Source of the DNA: Kordiimonadales bacterium IMCC3096
GTDB lineage: Bacteria; Pseudomonadota; Alphaproteobacteria; Minwuiales; Minwuiaceae
DNA: 64,000 bases
Direction: 5' to 3'
Assembly: GCA_016865035.1 (NCBI GenBank)
Contig: CP018227.1
Location: 2,261,501 to 2,325,500 of the forward strand
Shown: positions 35,785 through 45,204 of the stretch, piece by piece
Layout: the number at the start of each line of letters is the position of its first letter
How positions within the stretch are numbered: the first letter of the stretch is position 1
Made by a program: the position numbers and the translations under genes
The notes under the pieces: model-generated
The model's input: the letters and a program-made list of their open reading frames with translations, nothing else
Told to the model about the DNA's origin: nothing
The model's database searches: none

Positions 35785-36206
35785 GCGGACGTCTCCGGCG
35801 CGTCACAGACCACGCAGAGCTTGTTGCCCTCCGGGTCGCGAAAGTAGGCACCGTAGTAGTCCGGGTGATAGTGCGGGCGCAGTCCGGGTTCGCCTTCGGA
35901 CGTGCCGCCATGGACCAGCGCCAACCTGTGGCATTCGTCGACGATGGCACGGCTCTCGGCCAGAAAGGCGGTCATCTGACCGTTACCGGGTGTTGCCGGC
36001 TTGCCGTCGAAGGGCCGGCCGATGACCAGCAGCGGACGGAACCCTTCCCCCCTGTTCCAGGCCGCCCAGCCTTTTTCCGCATCGCTGAAGCGCAGGTTCA
36101 GTCCCAGGGCAACAGCCAGAGGCTGATAGAAACCGAACGCGCCTTCGAAATCATTGATCCCGATGAAGATGTGCGAAAACACCTGCCTCGCCCCCTGTGC
36201 GCTCAT
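35781..36206 (-). CDS. VOC-superfamily (glyoxalase/dioxygenase-like) protein
   Basis: 141-aa cytoplasmic protein with two beta-alpha-beta-beta-beta modules: VFSHIFIGINDFEGAFGFYQ (about 9-28) and HPDYYGAYFRDPEGNKLCVV (about 113-132). Potential metal ligands are H12 and the residues near YYGAYF and PEGNKL; the family includes glyoxalase I, dioxygenases and binding proteins, so no reaction is assigned. The ATG at 36206 gives a normal VOC length; an open frame continues upstream into the divergent promoter region. It overlaps the downstream demethylase gene by four bases and is likely translated with it. Confidence 0.82.
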   Translation of the reverse strand: MSAQGARQVFSHIFIGINDFEGAFGFYQPLAVALGLNLRFSDAEKGWAAWNRGEGFRPLLVIGRPFDGKPATPGNGQMTAFLAESRAIVDECHRLALVHGGTSEGEPGLRPHYHPDYYGAYFRDPEGNKLCVVCDAPETSA

Positions 36207-36350
36207 CTGTCGATTACGGCAGGATGCGGGTGATCCGCCACCCGCGCAAGGCAGGGGTGGGTGCAGGCTGCGGCTACTTCCCACCGGGGCGAACCGCCGT
36301 CATGATGCGGGCAGGAATGCATGGTGACGGAATCGGGGGAGGACGCGGAA

Positions 36351-39300
36351 ATGGCCGAGCTGGCAAAGGTGGCGCTGGACGACAAGTACACCGTCGAGAG
36401 CGGGCGCATCTATCTGACGGGTGTGCAGGCGCTTGTCCGTCTGCCGATGATGCAGCGGCAGCGTGATCTGGCCCACGGTCTGAATACGGGCGGCTTCATT
36501 TCCGGCTATCGCGGTTCGCCGCTCGGTCAGTACGACGCGGCGCTGTGGGGGGCGAAGCAGTATCTGGCGGAGAACAACATCCACTTCCAGCCCGGCCTGA
36601 ACGAGGATCTGGGCGTTACCGCTGTCTGGGGTAGCCAGCAGACCAACCTGTTCCCGAAGGCCACGGTCGATGGTGTCTTCGGCATCTGGTACGGCAAGGG
36701 ACCGGGTGTCGACCGCTCCCTCGATGCCCTGAAGCACGGCAATGCCGCTGGCTCGTCCAGGCATGGCGGCGTGCTGGTGCTGGCGGGTGACGACCATGGC
36801 TGCCAGTCCTCCACCCTGCCGCACCAGTCGGAGCAGGTATTCGAGGCGGCGATGATTCCGGTGCTGAATCCGGCCAGCGTGCAGGAATATCTGGACCTGG
36901 GCATGCTGGGCTTTGCCATGTCGCGCTATTCCGGTACCTGGACTGCCTTCAAGGCGATCTCGGAGACCGTGGAGAGCAGTGCCTCCGTCCACGTCGATCC
37001 TAACCGGCTGGAAATCCACATGCCGACCGATTTCGAGATGCCGGCGGGCGGGCTGAACATCCGCCTGGGTGATGCACCGATGGTGCAGGAGGCCCGGCTG
37101 ATGGGGCCGAAGATGGAGGCTGTGGCCGCCTTCGCAAGGGCAAACGGTTTCGACCGTATCGTGCATGAGCCGACCCGGCCCGCGCGCATCGGCATCATGG
37201 CGACGGGCAAGGGCTATCTGGACCTGCGCCAGGCCCTGTCGGACCTCGGCCTGCCGGAGGATCGCCTGAACGAGATGGGCGTGCGCATCTACAAGGTGGC
37301 CCTGACCTGGCCGCTGGAACGCGAAGGCGCACTGAAGTTTGCCGAAGGGCTGGAAGAAGTCATCGTGGTGGAGGAAAAGCGCGGGCTGATCGAGGATCAG
37401 CTGATGAAGCTGCTCTATCATGTCCCCGCCGACAGGCGCCCGAGTGTGGTCGGCAAGACCGACGAACGCGGCAAGCCGCTGATGCCTTCGACCGGCGAGC
37501 TCTCGCCCACCATGGTGGCGCGCGCGATCGCGGAGCGGTTGCGGCAGCGCGATCTGACCGATTCGGCGATGGAACAGCGCCTGGCCCGGATCGAGGCCAA
37601 GGAAGCTGCATTGTCGGCCCCGCCGCCGAAGACCATGCGCACGCCGTTCTTCTGTTCCGGCTGTCCGCACAACAGCTCCACCAAGGTGCCGGACGGCAGC
37701 CGCGCCGGTGCCGGCATCGGCTGTCACGGCATGGCGATCTGGATGCCGGAGCGCCGCACCCAGACCATGACCCACATGGGCGCGGAGGGTGTCACCTGGG
37801 TCGGTCAGTCGCCGTTCACGGAGGAAGAGCACATCTTCCAGAACCTGGGCGACGGCACCTACTACCATTCCGGCCTGCTGGCGATCCGTGCGGCCTCCGC
37901 TGCCGGTGTGAACATCACCTACAAGATCCTCTACAATGATGCCGTCGCCATGACCGGCGGGCAGCCGCATGACGGCACGCTGACGGTCTGGGACATTTCC
38001 CTGCAGGTCTATGCGGAGGGGGCGAAGCGCGTCGTCGTCGTGACCGACGAACCCGACAAGTACCCGAGCGGCCTGCACTGGGCGCCGGGCCTGACCATCC
38101 ATCACCGCGACGAGCTGGATCAGGTACAGCGCGAACTGCGCGCGACGCCCGGCCTGACGGTGCTGATCTATGACCAGACCTGCGCCGCAGAGAAGCGCCG
38201 CCGCCGCAAGCGCGGCACCTTCCCCGACCCGGCCAAGCGCGTCTTCATCAACGAGGAAGTGTGCGAGGGCTGCGGCGACTGCTCGACACAGTCCAACTGC
38301 GTCTCCGTGAAGCCGCTGGATACCGATCTGGGCCGCAAGCGGCGCATCGACCAGTCCGACTGCAACAAGGACTTCTCCTGCCTGAAGGGCTTCTGCCCCA
38401 GCTTCGTCACCATCGAGGGCGGGGGCGTGCGCAAGGGCCGGAAGCCGAACCTGAAGCTGGTGGGGGCCGACGCCGATCCGTTCGCCGACCTGCCGATGCC
38501 GAAGGTGCGCGACCTGACCGAGCCCTATGGCATCCTGATCACCGGCATCGGCGGTACCGGCGTGATCACCGTCGGTGCCCTGATCGGCATGGCGGCGCAT
38601 CTGGAGGGCAAGGGTGCCACGGCGCTGGACTTCACCGGTCTGGCGCAGAAGAACGGCGCGGTGATGAGCCATGTCCGTCTGGCCCCGAAGCCGGAGGATC
38701 TCTACTCCGTGCGCATCTCGGCGGGTGGCTCCAATCTCGTCCTCGGCTGCGACATGGTGGTTGCGGCCAGCCCCAACGCCATCGCGACGATGGAACAGGG
38801 CGTCACCCGCGCGGTGCTGAACAGCGCCCTGCAGCCGACCGCCGCCTTTGTCACCGACAATGACATGGACTTGGGGGAGAAGGAGACTGTGGACCGCCTG
38901 GTGGAGGCCCTGGGCGACGACCATGCGGACTTCATCTCCGCCACCAACCTGGCCACCGCGATCATGGGCGATTCCATCGCCGCCAACCTGTTCCTGCTGG
39001 GCTTCGCCTGGCAGAAGGGGCTGGTGCCGCTGTCCTTCGATGCGCTGGACGAGGCCATTGCCATCAACAACGTCGCGGTCGCCATGAACCGTCAGAGCTT
39101 CGCCTGGGGCCGTCTGGCGGCGCATGACATGGCGGCGGTGGAGAAGGCTGCGGCACCCCGCATGGCCACCCCGGCACGCCGTGAACTGACTCTGGAGGAA
39201 ACGATCGCGGACCGGGTGCAGCGGCTGACCGCGTACCAGAACGCCGCCTATGCCGACCGCTACCGGCAGTTCGTCGACAAGGCGATCCAGGCGGAGAAGT

Positions 39301-39848
39301 CCAGGGCTTCTGGCCGCGATGGTCTGGGACTGGCAGTCGCCCGTTCGCTCTACAAGCTGATGGCCTACAAGGACGAGTACGAGGTCGCGCGCCTCTACAC
39401 GGATCCGGCCTTCAGGGCGAAGATCAATCGCCAGTTCCAGGGCGACTTCAAGGTGAAGTTCCACCTTGCCCCGCCGATTGCCGCCGCCCGCGACCCGGAG
39501 ACCGGTCAGTTGACCAAGCGCGAGTACGGCCCCTGGATGATGTCGGCCTTCGGTCTGCTGGCGAAGATGAAGGGGCTGCGCGGAACGCGCCTCGATATCT
39601 TCGGGCGCACGGAGGAGCGGAAGATGGAGCGCCAGCTCATCACCGACTACATGGCGATGATGGAGGAGGTGCTGGGCAGCCTGGACGCCGCAAACCACGT
39701 GACAGCGGTGCAGATCGCGGCCCTGCCGGAACAGATCCGCGGCTTCGGCCACATCAAGGAAGCCAGTGTGGAAGCGGCAAAGGCCCGCCAGTCCGCGCTA
39801 CTGCACGCCTTCCGCAATCCCGAGACCCGGGCCGCGGCGGCGCAGTAG
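36351..39848 (+). CDS. Single-chain indolepyruvate:ferredoxin oxidoreductase (IorA-IorB fusion type)
   Basis: 1165-aa enzyme that decarboxylates aryl-pyruvates to acyl-CoA with reduction of ferredoxin, used in aromatic amino-acid breakdown. Order: pyrimidine-binding region (about 20-250), thiamine-diphosphate-binding region (about 430-620, with SGCPHNSSTKVP), Fe-S region with VCEGCGDCSTQSNC and CNKDFSCLKGFC (about 640-680), then the gamma-type domain with GIGGTGVITVGAL (about 728-740), and a C-terminal extension typical of the one-chain proteobacterial enzymes. Start ATG 36351 follows GGGGAGGA; ATG 36321 adds ten residues without a ribosome-binding site. Homogentisate dioxygenase at 49.5 kb adds to the aromatic-catabolism theme. 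Confidence 0.93.
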   Translation: MAELAKVALDDKYTVESGRIYLTGVQALVRLPMMQRQRDLAHGLNTGGFISGYRGSPLGQYDAALWGAKQYLAENNIHFQPGLNEDLGVTAVWGSQQTNLFPKATVDGVFGIWYGKGPGVDRSLDALKHGNAAGSSRHGGVLVLAGDDHGCQSSTLPHQSEQVFEAAMIPVLNPASVQEYLDLGMLGFAMSRYSGTWTAFKAISETVESSASVHVDPNRLEIHMPTDFEMPAGGLNIRLGDAPMVQEARLMGPKMEAVAAFARANGFDRIVHEPTRPARIGIMATGKGYLDLRQALSDLGLPEDRLNEMGVRIYKVALTWPLEREGALKFAEGLEEVIVVEEKRGLIEDQLMKLLYHVPADRRPSVVGKTDERGKPLMPSTGELSPTMVARAIAERLRQRDLTDSAMEQRLARIEAKEAALSAPPPKTMRTPFFCSGCPHNSSTKVPDGSRAGAGIGCHGMAIWMPERRTQTMTHMGAEGVTWVGQSPFTEEEHIFQNLGDGTYYHSGLLAIRAASAAGVNITYKILYNDAVAMTGGQPHDGTLTVWDISLQVYAEGAKRVVVVTDEPDKYPSGLHWAPGLTIHHRDELDQVQRELRATPGLTVLIYDQTCAAEKRRRRKRGTFPDPAKRVFINEEVCEGCGDCSTQSNCVSVKPLDTDLGRKRRIDQSDCNKDFSCLKGFCPSFVTIEGGGVRKGRKPNLKLVGADADPFADLPMPKVRDLTEPYGILITGIGGTGVITVGALIGMAAHLEGKGATALDFTGLAQKNGAVMSHVRLAPKPEDLYSVRISAGGSNLVLGCDMVVAASPNAIATMEQGVTRAVLNSALQPTAAFVTDNDMDLGEKETVDRLVEALGDDHADFISATNLATAIMGDSIAANLFLLGFAWQKGLVPLSFDALDEAIAINNVAVAMNRQSFAWGRLAAHDMAAVEKAAAPRMATPARRELTLEETIADRVQRLTAYQNAAYADRYRQFVDKAIQAEKSRASGRDGLGLAVARSLYKLMAYKDEYEVARLYTDPAFRAKINRQFQGDFKVKFHLAPPIAAARDPETGQLTKREYGPWMMSAFGLLAKMKGLRGTRLDIFGRTEERKMERQLITDYMAMMEEVLGSLDAANHVTAVQIAALPEQIRGFGHIKEASVEAAKARQSALLHAFRNPETRAAAAQ

Positions 39849-39952
39849 GCCGGCGCGCGAGGGAGCCTGAATACCCCTTCCCTCTGGAAGGGACCTCTGC
39901 CGTTTGCGGGAGGAGAGCAGGGACAGGCGGTAGCGCCTCTCCATTCGGCGTT

Positions 39953-40022
39953 CCCGGGCTTGACCCGGGTACCCATGGTGCCGCGCTATCGCCTCAGGCT
40001 GGGCACCCGGGTCAAGCCCGGG
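39953..40022. repeat. Palindromic intergenic repeat
   Basis: Two 23-base arms (39953-39975 and 40000-40022) are inverted copies with one mismatch, separated by 24 bases. The core of each is CCCGGGCTTGACCCGGG or its complement, itself a palindrome, so the arms can form a long hairpin. Such CCGGGTCAAGCCCGG elements are common intergenic repeats in Alphaproteobacteria. It lies in the 235-base gap between the convergent indolepyruvate oxidoreductase and luciferase-like genes, where it could act as a bidirectional terminator or mRNA end stabiliser. Confidence 0.85.
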
Positions 40023-40083
40023 CGCGCCGTGGGTTGGGAGCGGCTGTGGTCATTGTCGAGCCATCAACTGATCGAATCCTGCC

Positions 40084-41109
40084 TCACGCCGCCCGCGCGG
40101 CCTGGGTGAAGGCCTGCCACTTCTCGACCGGGTCGCCTTCCGGCACCGGGTAGTAGTAGGCGATGCGGTCGACGACACCGGTGTAGCGCTCACGGACGAT
40201 CCGCCCGGCGTCCTTCAGATTGCCGATGACCGCGACCTGCTCCACGATCCTGTCCGGGATCCTGGCGGCCATCTGGTCCATCTGGCCGGAGCGCATCATC
40301 TGGCTGAGTTCCTTGCCCAGAGCACCCTCCCCGATGTGTTCCAGCACCGCGCGGTAGTTCGGGGTGGAGCCGTAGAAGGCGATCTGCATCCGCACATCCT
40401 CGACCGCCTTGTCGATCTCCGCCTGGGTCTCGCCGGACGCGATCATGACCATCGTCTGGATGTGCAGGTCATCGACGGACTTGCCGCGCGTCTTCGCGCC
40501 CGCGTCGATGGCGGGGCGCACCACGTCACGCAGGTAGCCGATGGTGTGGATCGGATGCGCGTGGAAACCGTCGGCGCATTCCCCGGCGGCGCGGCACATG
40601 CGCTCATTCACCCCGGCCAGATAGATGGGGATGTCGGGATGGTCGATGGGACCGGCGTTGAAGAACGGGTTCATCAGCGTGAACTGGTAGAACTCCCCGC
40701 GATAGTCCGGCTTGGTGTTGTTCTGGAAGTTGTCCCAGATGGCGCGCAGGCAATGCACATAGTCGGTGATGCGCTTTGCCGGCTGGTCGAAGGGCATGGA
40801 GAAACGGCGCTCGATATGCGCGCGGACCTGGGTTCCGATGCCCAGGTGGAACCGCCCGCCCGTCAGCCGCTGCAGGTCCCAGGCGGTCTGCGCCATGGAA
40901 AAGGGGCTGCGCCCGAAGGCGACGGCGATGTTGGTGCCGAGATGGATCTTCTCCGTCTGGCCCCCGGCGAGGATCAGCGGCGTGAAGGCGTCCTGCCCGG
41001 CCTCGAAGGTCCAGATGGCGTCAAAGCCCATCTTCTCCAGCTGCTGTGCGTGGGCACCAACGCGCTTGAAATCAAAGCCGCGCAGCTGCGTATCGATCTT
41101 GAGTGTCAT
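40084..41109 (-). CDS. Luciferase-like (LLM) flavin- or F420-dependent oxidoreductase
   Basis: 341-aa TIM-barrel protein of the bacterial luciferase superfamily. Family segments include QLEKMGFDAIWTFEAGQDAF (about 23-42), IHLGTNIAVAFGRSP near 55-69, LTGGRFHLGIGTQ near 82-94, and IYLAGVNERMCRAAGECADG near 162-181. It resembles the class often annotated as TIGR03617 F420-dependent enzymes; because most Alphaproteobacteria lack F420 synthesis, a flavin cofactor is also possible. The substrate is unknown. It is alone between the palindromic repeat and the sulfotransferase gene on its strand. Start at 41109 gives the normal N-terminus MTLKIDTQLRGFD. Confidence 0.87.
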   Translation of the reverse strand: MTLKIDTQLRGFDFKRVGAHAQQLEKMGFDAIWTFEAGQDAFTPLILAGGQTEKIHLGTNIAVAFGRSPFSMAQTAWDLQRLTGGRFHLGIGTQVRAHIERRFSMPFDQPAKRITDYVHCLRAIWDNFQNNTKPDYRGEFYQFTLMNPFFNAGPIDHPDIPIYLAGVNERMCRAAGECADGFHAHPIHTIGYLRDVVRPAIDAGAKTRGKSVDDLHIQTMVMIASGETQAEIDKAVEDVRMQIAFYGSTPNYRAVLEHIGEGALGKELSQMMRSGQMDQMAARIPDRIVEQVAVIGNLKDAGRIVRERYTGVVDRIAYYYPVPEGDPVEKWQAFTQAARAA

Positions 41110-41191
41110 GTTTCCGTTCCTCCCCAGGGCGTCCGACTGTCAGCCATTGTTTCGGGGGCAGGGGCCTGCTGGCAAAGGAAAAATGCGCGGA

Positions 41192-42214
41192 TCAGGCCCG
41201 CAGCCGGAACAGCACGACCCGGATGCGCCACAGCAGCCGCCCCTCCCGCGCGTATCTCAGCCCGTTGCGCAGCCGTCGGCCCAGGGTCGCCAGCGTCAGC
41301 CGCAGGCGGGTGAGCAGCAGCGTCAGTCGGCCCGCCCGCGCGGCGGCCGTCTCGTCGATGGCATAGCCCTTGGCGCGCAGGACCTCTGCCGCGCCGGACT
41401 GGCTGAGGGCGATCTCGACAGCCGTCAGTTCCGTCCGCCAGGCCTCGATCCGGTCCGCGCGCGGCTTGCGCACCAGGTTCTGGTGCAGGTGGCGCTGGCC
41501 CTCCGGTATGCGCTGCAGATAGGCCTCCCCGTCCATCTCCCCCGGTGCTTCGAGCGCGGGCAGGCCGTCGCGCATCATGAAGGCGCGGATCCCGTCCAGC
41601 GTCGCTTCGTAGTCGGTGATCAGATCCTCGTAGCGGACTTCCAGCAGATCGGGGCCGGCGACCCGGTCAACCCGGCGGGCGTTCGCCGCCCAGCGACGGG
41701 CGGCGTCATGGGCATCCTCGTTCATCGCGGTCGCGGTCTCGGAACCCAGGGACTGCTTCTGGCTGCCGAAGACGCCGCGCGGATCGCGGATGATGTGCAG
41801 GAACCGCGCGCCGGGACTGGCCTGGCGCAGGCGGGCAATATGGTGGGTCAGGCGGGTTCCCTTGACCAGGTAATAGGGAATGTCTGCGCCCTGGAAATAG
41901 AGATCCAGCACGGCACGCAACACCGCGTCGAAGTCGGCAGGACGCGGCAGGTTGCCCAGCGCCTGTCGCAGCGCATCCTCGGTGATCTCCCACTCCTGGA
42001 ACTTCCGTTCCCCCATGAAGATCCGCACCATGCGCTGCAGGTCGGCGTCGTCGCGCAGCACCGGCCCGGTCTCCAGCAGGTCGGCGAAGGTCTCCGTCTC
42101 GATGGTGACCCCGACCTCCGGGTGCAGGTCCAGACGGCTGGCGAGGAACGTGGAACCGGAACGGTTCTCGTACATCAGGAAGATGATCTGGCGATTGGGA
42201 AGCGGAATGGTCAT
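41192..42214 (-). CDS. Sulfotransferase
   Basis: 340-aa sulfotransferase that would transfer sulfate from PAPS to a sugar or lipid. The 5'-phosphosulfate loop is MYENRSGSTFLASRL (about 14-28) and the 3'-phosphate site is FLHIIRDPRGVFGS (near 156-169). The C-terminus is basic (RLRNGLRYAREGRLLWRIRV). The ATG at 42214 overlaps the stop of the flippase gene by four bases, so the pair is coupled. This suggests sulfation of the glycan moved by the flippase, which is inference. The longer open frame upstream is the opposite reading of the flippase gene. Confidence 0.88.
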   Translation of the reverse strand: MTIPLPNRQIIFLMYENRSGSTFLASRLDLHPEVGVTIETETFADLLETGPVLRDDADLQRMVRIFMGERKFQEWEITEDALRQALGNLPRPADFDAVLRAVLDLYFQGADIPYYLVKGTRLTHHIARLRQASPGARFLHIIRDPRGVFGSQKQSLGSETATAMNEDAHDAARRWAANARRVDRVAGPDLLEVRYEDLITDYEATLDGIRAFMMRDGLPALEAPGEMDGEAYLQRIPEGQRHLHQNLVRKPRADRIEAWRTELTAVEIALSQSGAAEVLRAKGYAIDETAAARAGRLTLLLTRLRLTLATLGRRLRNGLRYAREGRLLWRIRVVLFRLRA

Positions 42215-43509
42215 TGCCTGCGTAACATAGCCTTCAGGGCGGACGGCGTCAGCGTTCTTGGATCGGGCAGGGACAGGGCGCCCGTCAGACGCCAGGCGAA
42301 CCAGGTGTGCAGCGCCATGCGCCCGGTGATCGTGCAGGCCGTCACGATGGCGACACCGATCATGCCGTGGTCCTGCACCACCAGCAGGTTGGCGATGACG
42401 TTCACCACGAGGGCGCCGAGTGTAAGTCCAGACATCAGATTCTGGTGCCCGGTCATCTGCAGCATCATGCCTGGCGAGCCGACGATGGCGCTGACGGTCT
42501 GGCCTGCGGCGAGGATGATCAGCACGGTGGCGCCCGCCGCATAGGGCGCGCCGAACAGGATCACCATGATCGGCTCCGCGAAGAACAGCACCACGATGAA
42601 CAGCGGCACCGAGACCACGGTCGACCATGTCGCGGCGGTGCGGGCGATGCGTTCGAAATCCGCGGCACGACCCTGCGCGTGAAGGGTCGCGAGCAATTGC
42701 GGCAGGGCGATATTGATGACGCTGAGGGCGAACAGCACCAGGTTCGTGACCCGGACTGCGGCCCCGTAGAACGCGACATCCTCCGCCGGGCGATAGAGGC
42801 TCAGGATCCAGACATCCGTGGCCTTCAGCACCAGCGCCCCGGCGCTGTGGATCAGGATCGGCGCTGACAGGATCGCCAGCTGCCGCATGCCGAAGGGTTC
42901 GGCGATGGCCGGGCCACCGGTGTGGCGGACCGCGAAACGCAGACAGACCAGCAGGGCCGCGAGCGCGATCAGGGCGGAGGCCGCCGCATAGGTGGTGACA
43001 GTGTCGCGCACGTCGAAACTGCCTGAGGCGAGCAGGACGGCGAGGGCGACGGCGAACACGATACCCTCCCGCGGTGCACTGAGCAGCAGTGCGCCTGCGC
43101 GGGTGCGCCCGACTCCGCGCAGGTAAGCGGCGCCGATTTCCTCCGCCGCCCGGGTCAGGATGATCAGTGCGGTCAGGCCGCCGATGGTCCAGCCGAGCGG
43201 GCGGGCGAACAGGTGCACCTCCAGCGTCGGCCAGAGCAGCAGGAACAGTGTCACGGTCACCACGGCCATGATGGCGAACAGCTTCACCGTGGCACGAAGC
43301 ACATCCCGCGCCCGGTCCCAGGCCTGGATGCCCCCCGCGACACCGGCCAGCTTGGTCACGCCGGTCTGCATGCCGAAACTCTGGATCATCGCGCCCACAG
43401 CCATGATCTGCACGAAGACGGTGTAGAAGCCGAAATCGGCCGGGCTGAGCAGGCGTGTCAGTACCACGGCCACGGCAATGTTCAGCACGCCCAGCGACGC
43501 ACGGTTCAC
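42211..43509 (-). CDS. Polysaccharide/oligosaccharide flippase (MOP superfamily, Wzx-like)
   Basis: 432-aa inner-membrane protein with about 12 helices, the MATE/MOP architecture of O-antigen flippases. The first visible helix begins SLGVLNIAVAVVLTRLLSPADFGFYTVF, a family signature. It should move a lipid-linked sugar across the membrane. The start is doubtful: GTG at 43509 has no clear ribosome-binding site, and the same frame continues upstream with family-like residues (SVFSRLRHGALFGLV) but contains no ATG, GTG or TTG before an in-frame stop near 43700. The true start could be a rarer codon, or the 5' end may be altered. It is coupled by ATGA to the sulfotransferase gene. Confidence 0.85.
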   Translation of the reverse strand: MNRASLGVLNIAVAVVLTRLLSPADFGFYTVFVQIMAVGAMIQSFGMQTGVTKLAGVAGGIQAWDRARDVLRATVKLFAIMAVVTVTLFLLLWPTLEVHLFARPLGWTIGGLTALIILTRAAEEIGAAYLRGVGRTRAGALLLSAPREGIVFAVALAVLLASGSFDVRDTVTTYAAASALIALAALLVCLRFAVRHTGGPAIAEPFGMRQLAILSAPILIHSAGALVLKATDVWILSLYRPAEDVAFYGAAVRVTNLVLFALSVINIALPQLLATLHAQGRAADFERIARTAATWSTVVSVPLFIVVLFFAEPIMVILFGAPYAAGATVLIILAAGQTVSAIVGSPGMMLQMTGHQNLMSGLTLGALVVNVIANLLVVQDHGMIGVAIVTACTITGRMALHTWFAWRLTGALSLPDPRTLTPSALKAMLRRQ

Positions 43510-43642
43510 CAGCCCGAACAGGGCCCCGTGGCGCAGGCGACTGAAGACCGAGATTTCCTGTGGTGGGCGGTCGATGGCGAGATGCTCCGTTGAGCGCGAT
43601 TCAGGCGTGGAGAATCGGTTGCCTGCGTGGCCCTGTCCAGCG

Positions 43643-44437
43643 TCACGATCCGCGCAGGCGGTCGAGCCTGATGCGATGGCGGTTGTCTGTGAGGCGGATC
43701 ACGCCACCCATGACCGCGACGATCAGGCCAAGCCCGGTGGCTCCGGCGATCAGGAACATCACCATCAGCTGATAGCGCACGGCCTGGTGCGGGTCGGCAC
43801 CGGCGAGGATCTGGCCCGTCATCATGCCGGGCAGCGCCACGACCCCGGTGGCGGTCATGGCGTTGATGATGGGCACCATCCCCGCCGTCGCCGCGCGGCG
43901 CATGGCCGGCGTCATGGCCTGCCAGCGTGTGGCGCCGCTGAGCAGATGCGCCTCGATCCCCCGTCGCCGCGCCGTGACTTCTCCGGTCAGGGCATTGAGA
44001 CCCAGGGCGATCCCGGTCATGGCGTTGCCGAGCATCATGCCGAACAGCGGAATGGCATAGCGCGGGGCGTACCAGGGGTCGGGACCGATCTGCACCGTCA
44101 GGGCGAAGACCGTGACGATGGCGGAGCCGAGCAGCATGGTCGTCGCCCCCAGTCCATAGCCCCAGAGGCCGGCGAACCGCCTCTCCTGCCGTGCCATGAT
44201 CTCGTAGCCCGCAACCGCGGCCATGAAGCCCATGACACCGAAGGTCAGCCAGGCGGAGGCGCTGGTCAGGACGACTTCCAGCACCAGCCCGACAAGGGCG
44301 AGCTGTACCGTCATGCGCAGGGCGGCGACGAGCATGCTGCGCACGAATCCCAGTTGCAGGGCCAGCGACAGGCCCGCGTTCAGGACCAGGAAGATCGCTG
44401 CGAGCATGACCGCGCCATTGCCGGGATCGATGGTCAT
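43643..44437 (-). CDS. fetB: FetB-type (YbbM/UPF0014) ABC transporter permease
   Basis: 264-aa inner-membrane permease with about seven helices. It matches the FetB family: GYEIMARQERRFAGLWGYGL near 76-95, IPLFGMMLGNAMTGIALGLN near 128-147, LLSGATRWQA, and INAMTATGVVALPGMMTGQILAGADP near 191-216. In E. coli FetAB exports iron and protects against peroxide. Its start overlaps the ATPase stop by four bases (44434-44437), showing coupled translation with the ATPase gene. The downstream flippase frame opens just after it. No solute-binding protein is present, as expected for an exporter. Confidence 0.88.
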   Translation of the reverse strand: MTIDPGNGAVMLAAIFLVLNAGLSLALQLGFVRSMLVAALRMTVQLALVGLVLEVVLTSASAWLTFGVMGFMAAVAGYEIMARQERRFAGLWGYGLGATTMLLGSAIVTVFALTVQIGPDPWYAPRYAIPLFGMMLGNAMTGIALGLNALTGEVTARRRGIEAHLLSGATRWQAMTPAMRRAATAGMVPIINAMTATGVVALPGMMTGQILAGADPHQAVRYQLMVMFLIAGATGLGLIVAVMGGVIRLTDNRHRIRLDRLRGS

Positions 44438-45033
44438 GTCGCCCCCCTGATCCGGCCACCGTCGATCTCCAGCCGTTGCAGGCCCAGACGTCGCGCCTGC
44501 TCCGGATCGTGGGTGGCCATCATCAGCACCAGCCCGGCGGCGATCATCGGGTCCAGCAGGGTCTCCACCATGTCGCGGCTGGTCTCGTCCAGGGCGGCGG
44601 TCGGTTCATCCAGTAGCAGGGCCTGGGGCTGCCGGGCCAGACCCAGCGCCAGCGCCAGCCGCTGCCGTTCCCCGGTGGAGAGGCGGTCGATGGGCTGATC
44701 CGGCCGGATGTGGTCGAGGCCGAGCGCGGCCCGCGTTCCGGCGCTGTCCGGCCCGGTCAGATGGTCCCCGACACGCTCCCCCCACCATCCGGGTTCGGCC
44801 GGGACATAGACGACGCGCTGGCGCCAGAGCGGCGCGCTCATGCCTGACCGGCTGACGCCATGCAGCAGGATCTCGCCCTCGTTCCGGTCCAGATCGACGA
44901 TGGCCCGCATCAGGCTGGACTTGCCGCTGCCCGACCGGCCAACCAGCGCCACCGGCGCGCCGGGGCGCACGGCAATGTCCGCCACGTCGATGATGGTTGA
45001 CGTGAGGTGTCGGATTTGCAGACCGGTATTCAT
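44434..45033 (-). CDS. fetA: FetA-type ABC transporter ATPase
   Basis: 199-aa nucleotide-binding subunit partnering the FetB-like permease. Walker A is VGRSGSGKSSLMRAI (about 30-44), the ABC signature LSTGERQRLALALGL (about 117-131), Walker B ALLLDEPTAALDE (about 136-148), and the switch histidine in MATHDPEQ. This is a short but complete ATPase. The ATG at 45033 was chosen; the longer open frame upstream is not family-like. The 171-base gap to the divergent argG gene probably holds both promoters. Confidence 0.88.
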   Translation of the reverse strand: MNTGLQIRHLTSTIIDVADIAVRPGAPVALVGRSGSGKSSLMRAIVDLDRNEGEILLHGVSRSGMSAPLWRQRVVYVPAEPGWWGERVGDHLTGPDSAGTRAALGLDHIRPDQPIDRLSTGERQRLALALGLARQPQALLLDEPTAALDETSRDMVETLLDPMIAAGLVLMMATHDPEQARRLGLQRLEIDGGRIRGAT

Positions 45034-45204
45034 AGCCACTCTTGCCAGCCTTCGCTGTCCCCTGGCCGCCACGATAGCCGAAATCACCGCAACGCGATGC
45101 ACGTCCTCGTCTGAAGCGACACCACAGCACTTGCGAGCGGGCACGCGCATCCTGTACTTCCTGCGCCACGGCGACATTCAATGGCTTCAGGGGGACCAAG
45201 GGTC

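Noticed and set aside
36300-39752. Open frame of more than 1100 codons on the minus strand
   Set aside because: Exactly antisense to the indolepyruvate oxidoreductase gene; its composition (His, Arg and Gln rich) is that of a GC-driven shadow, with no motif.
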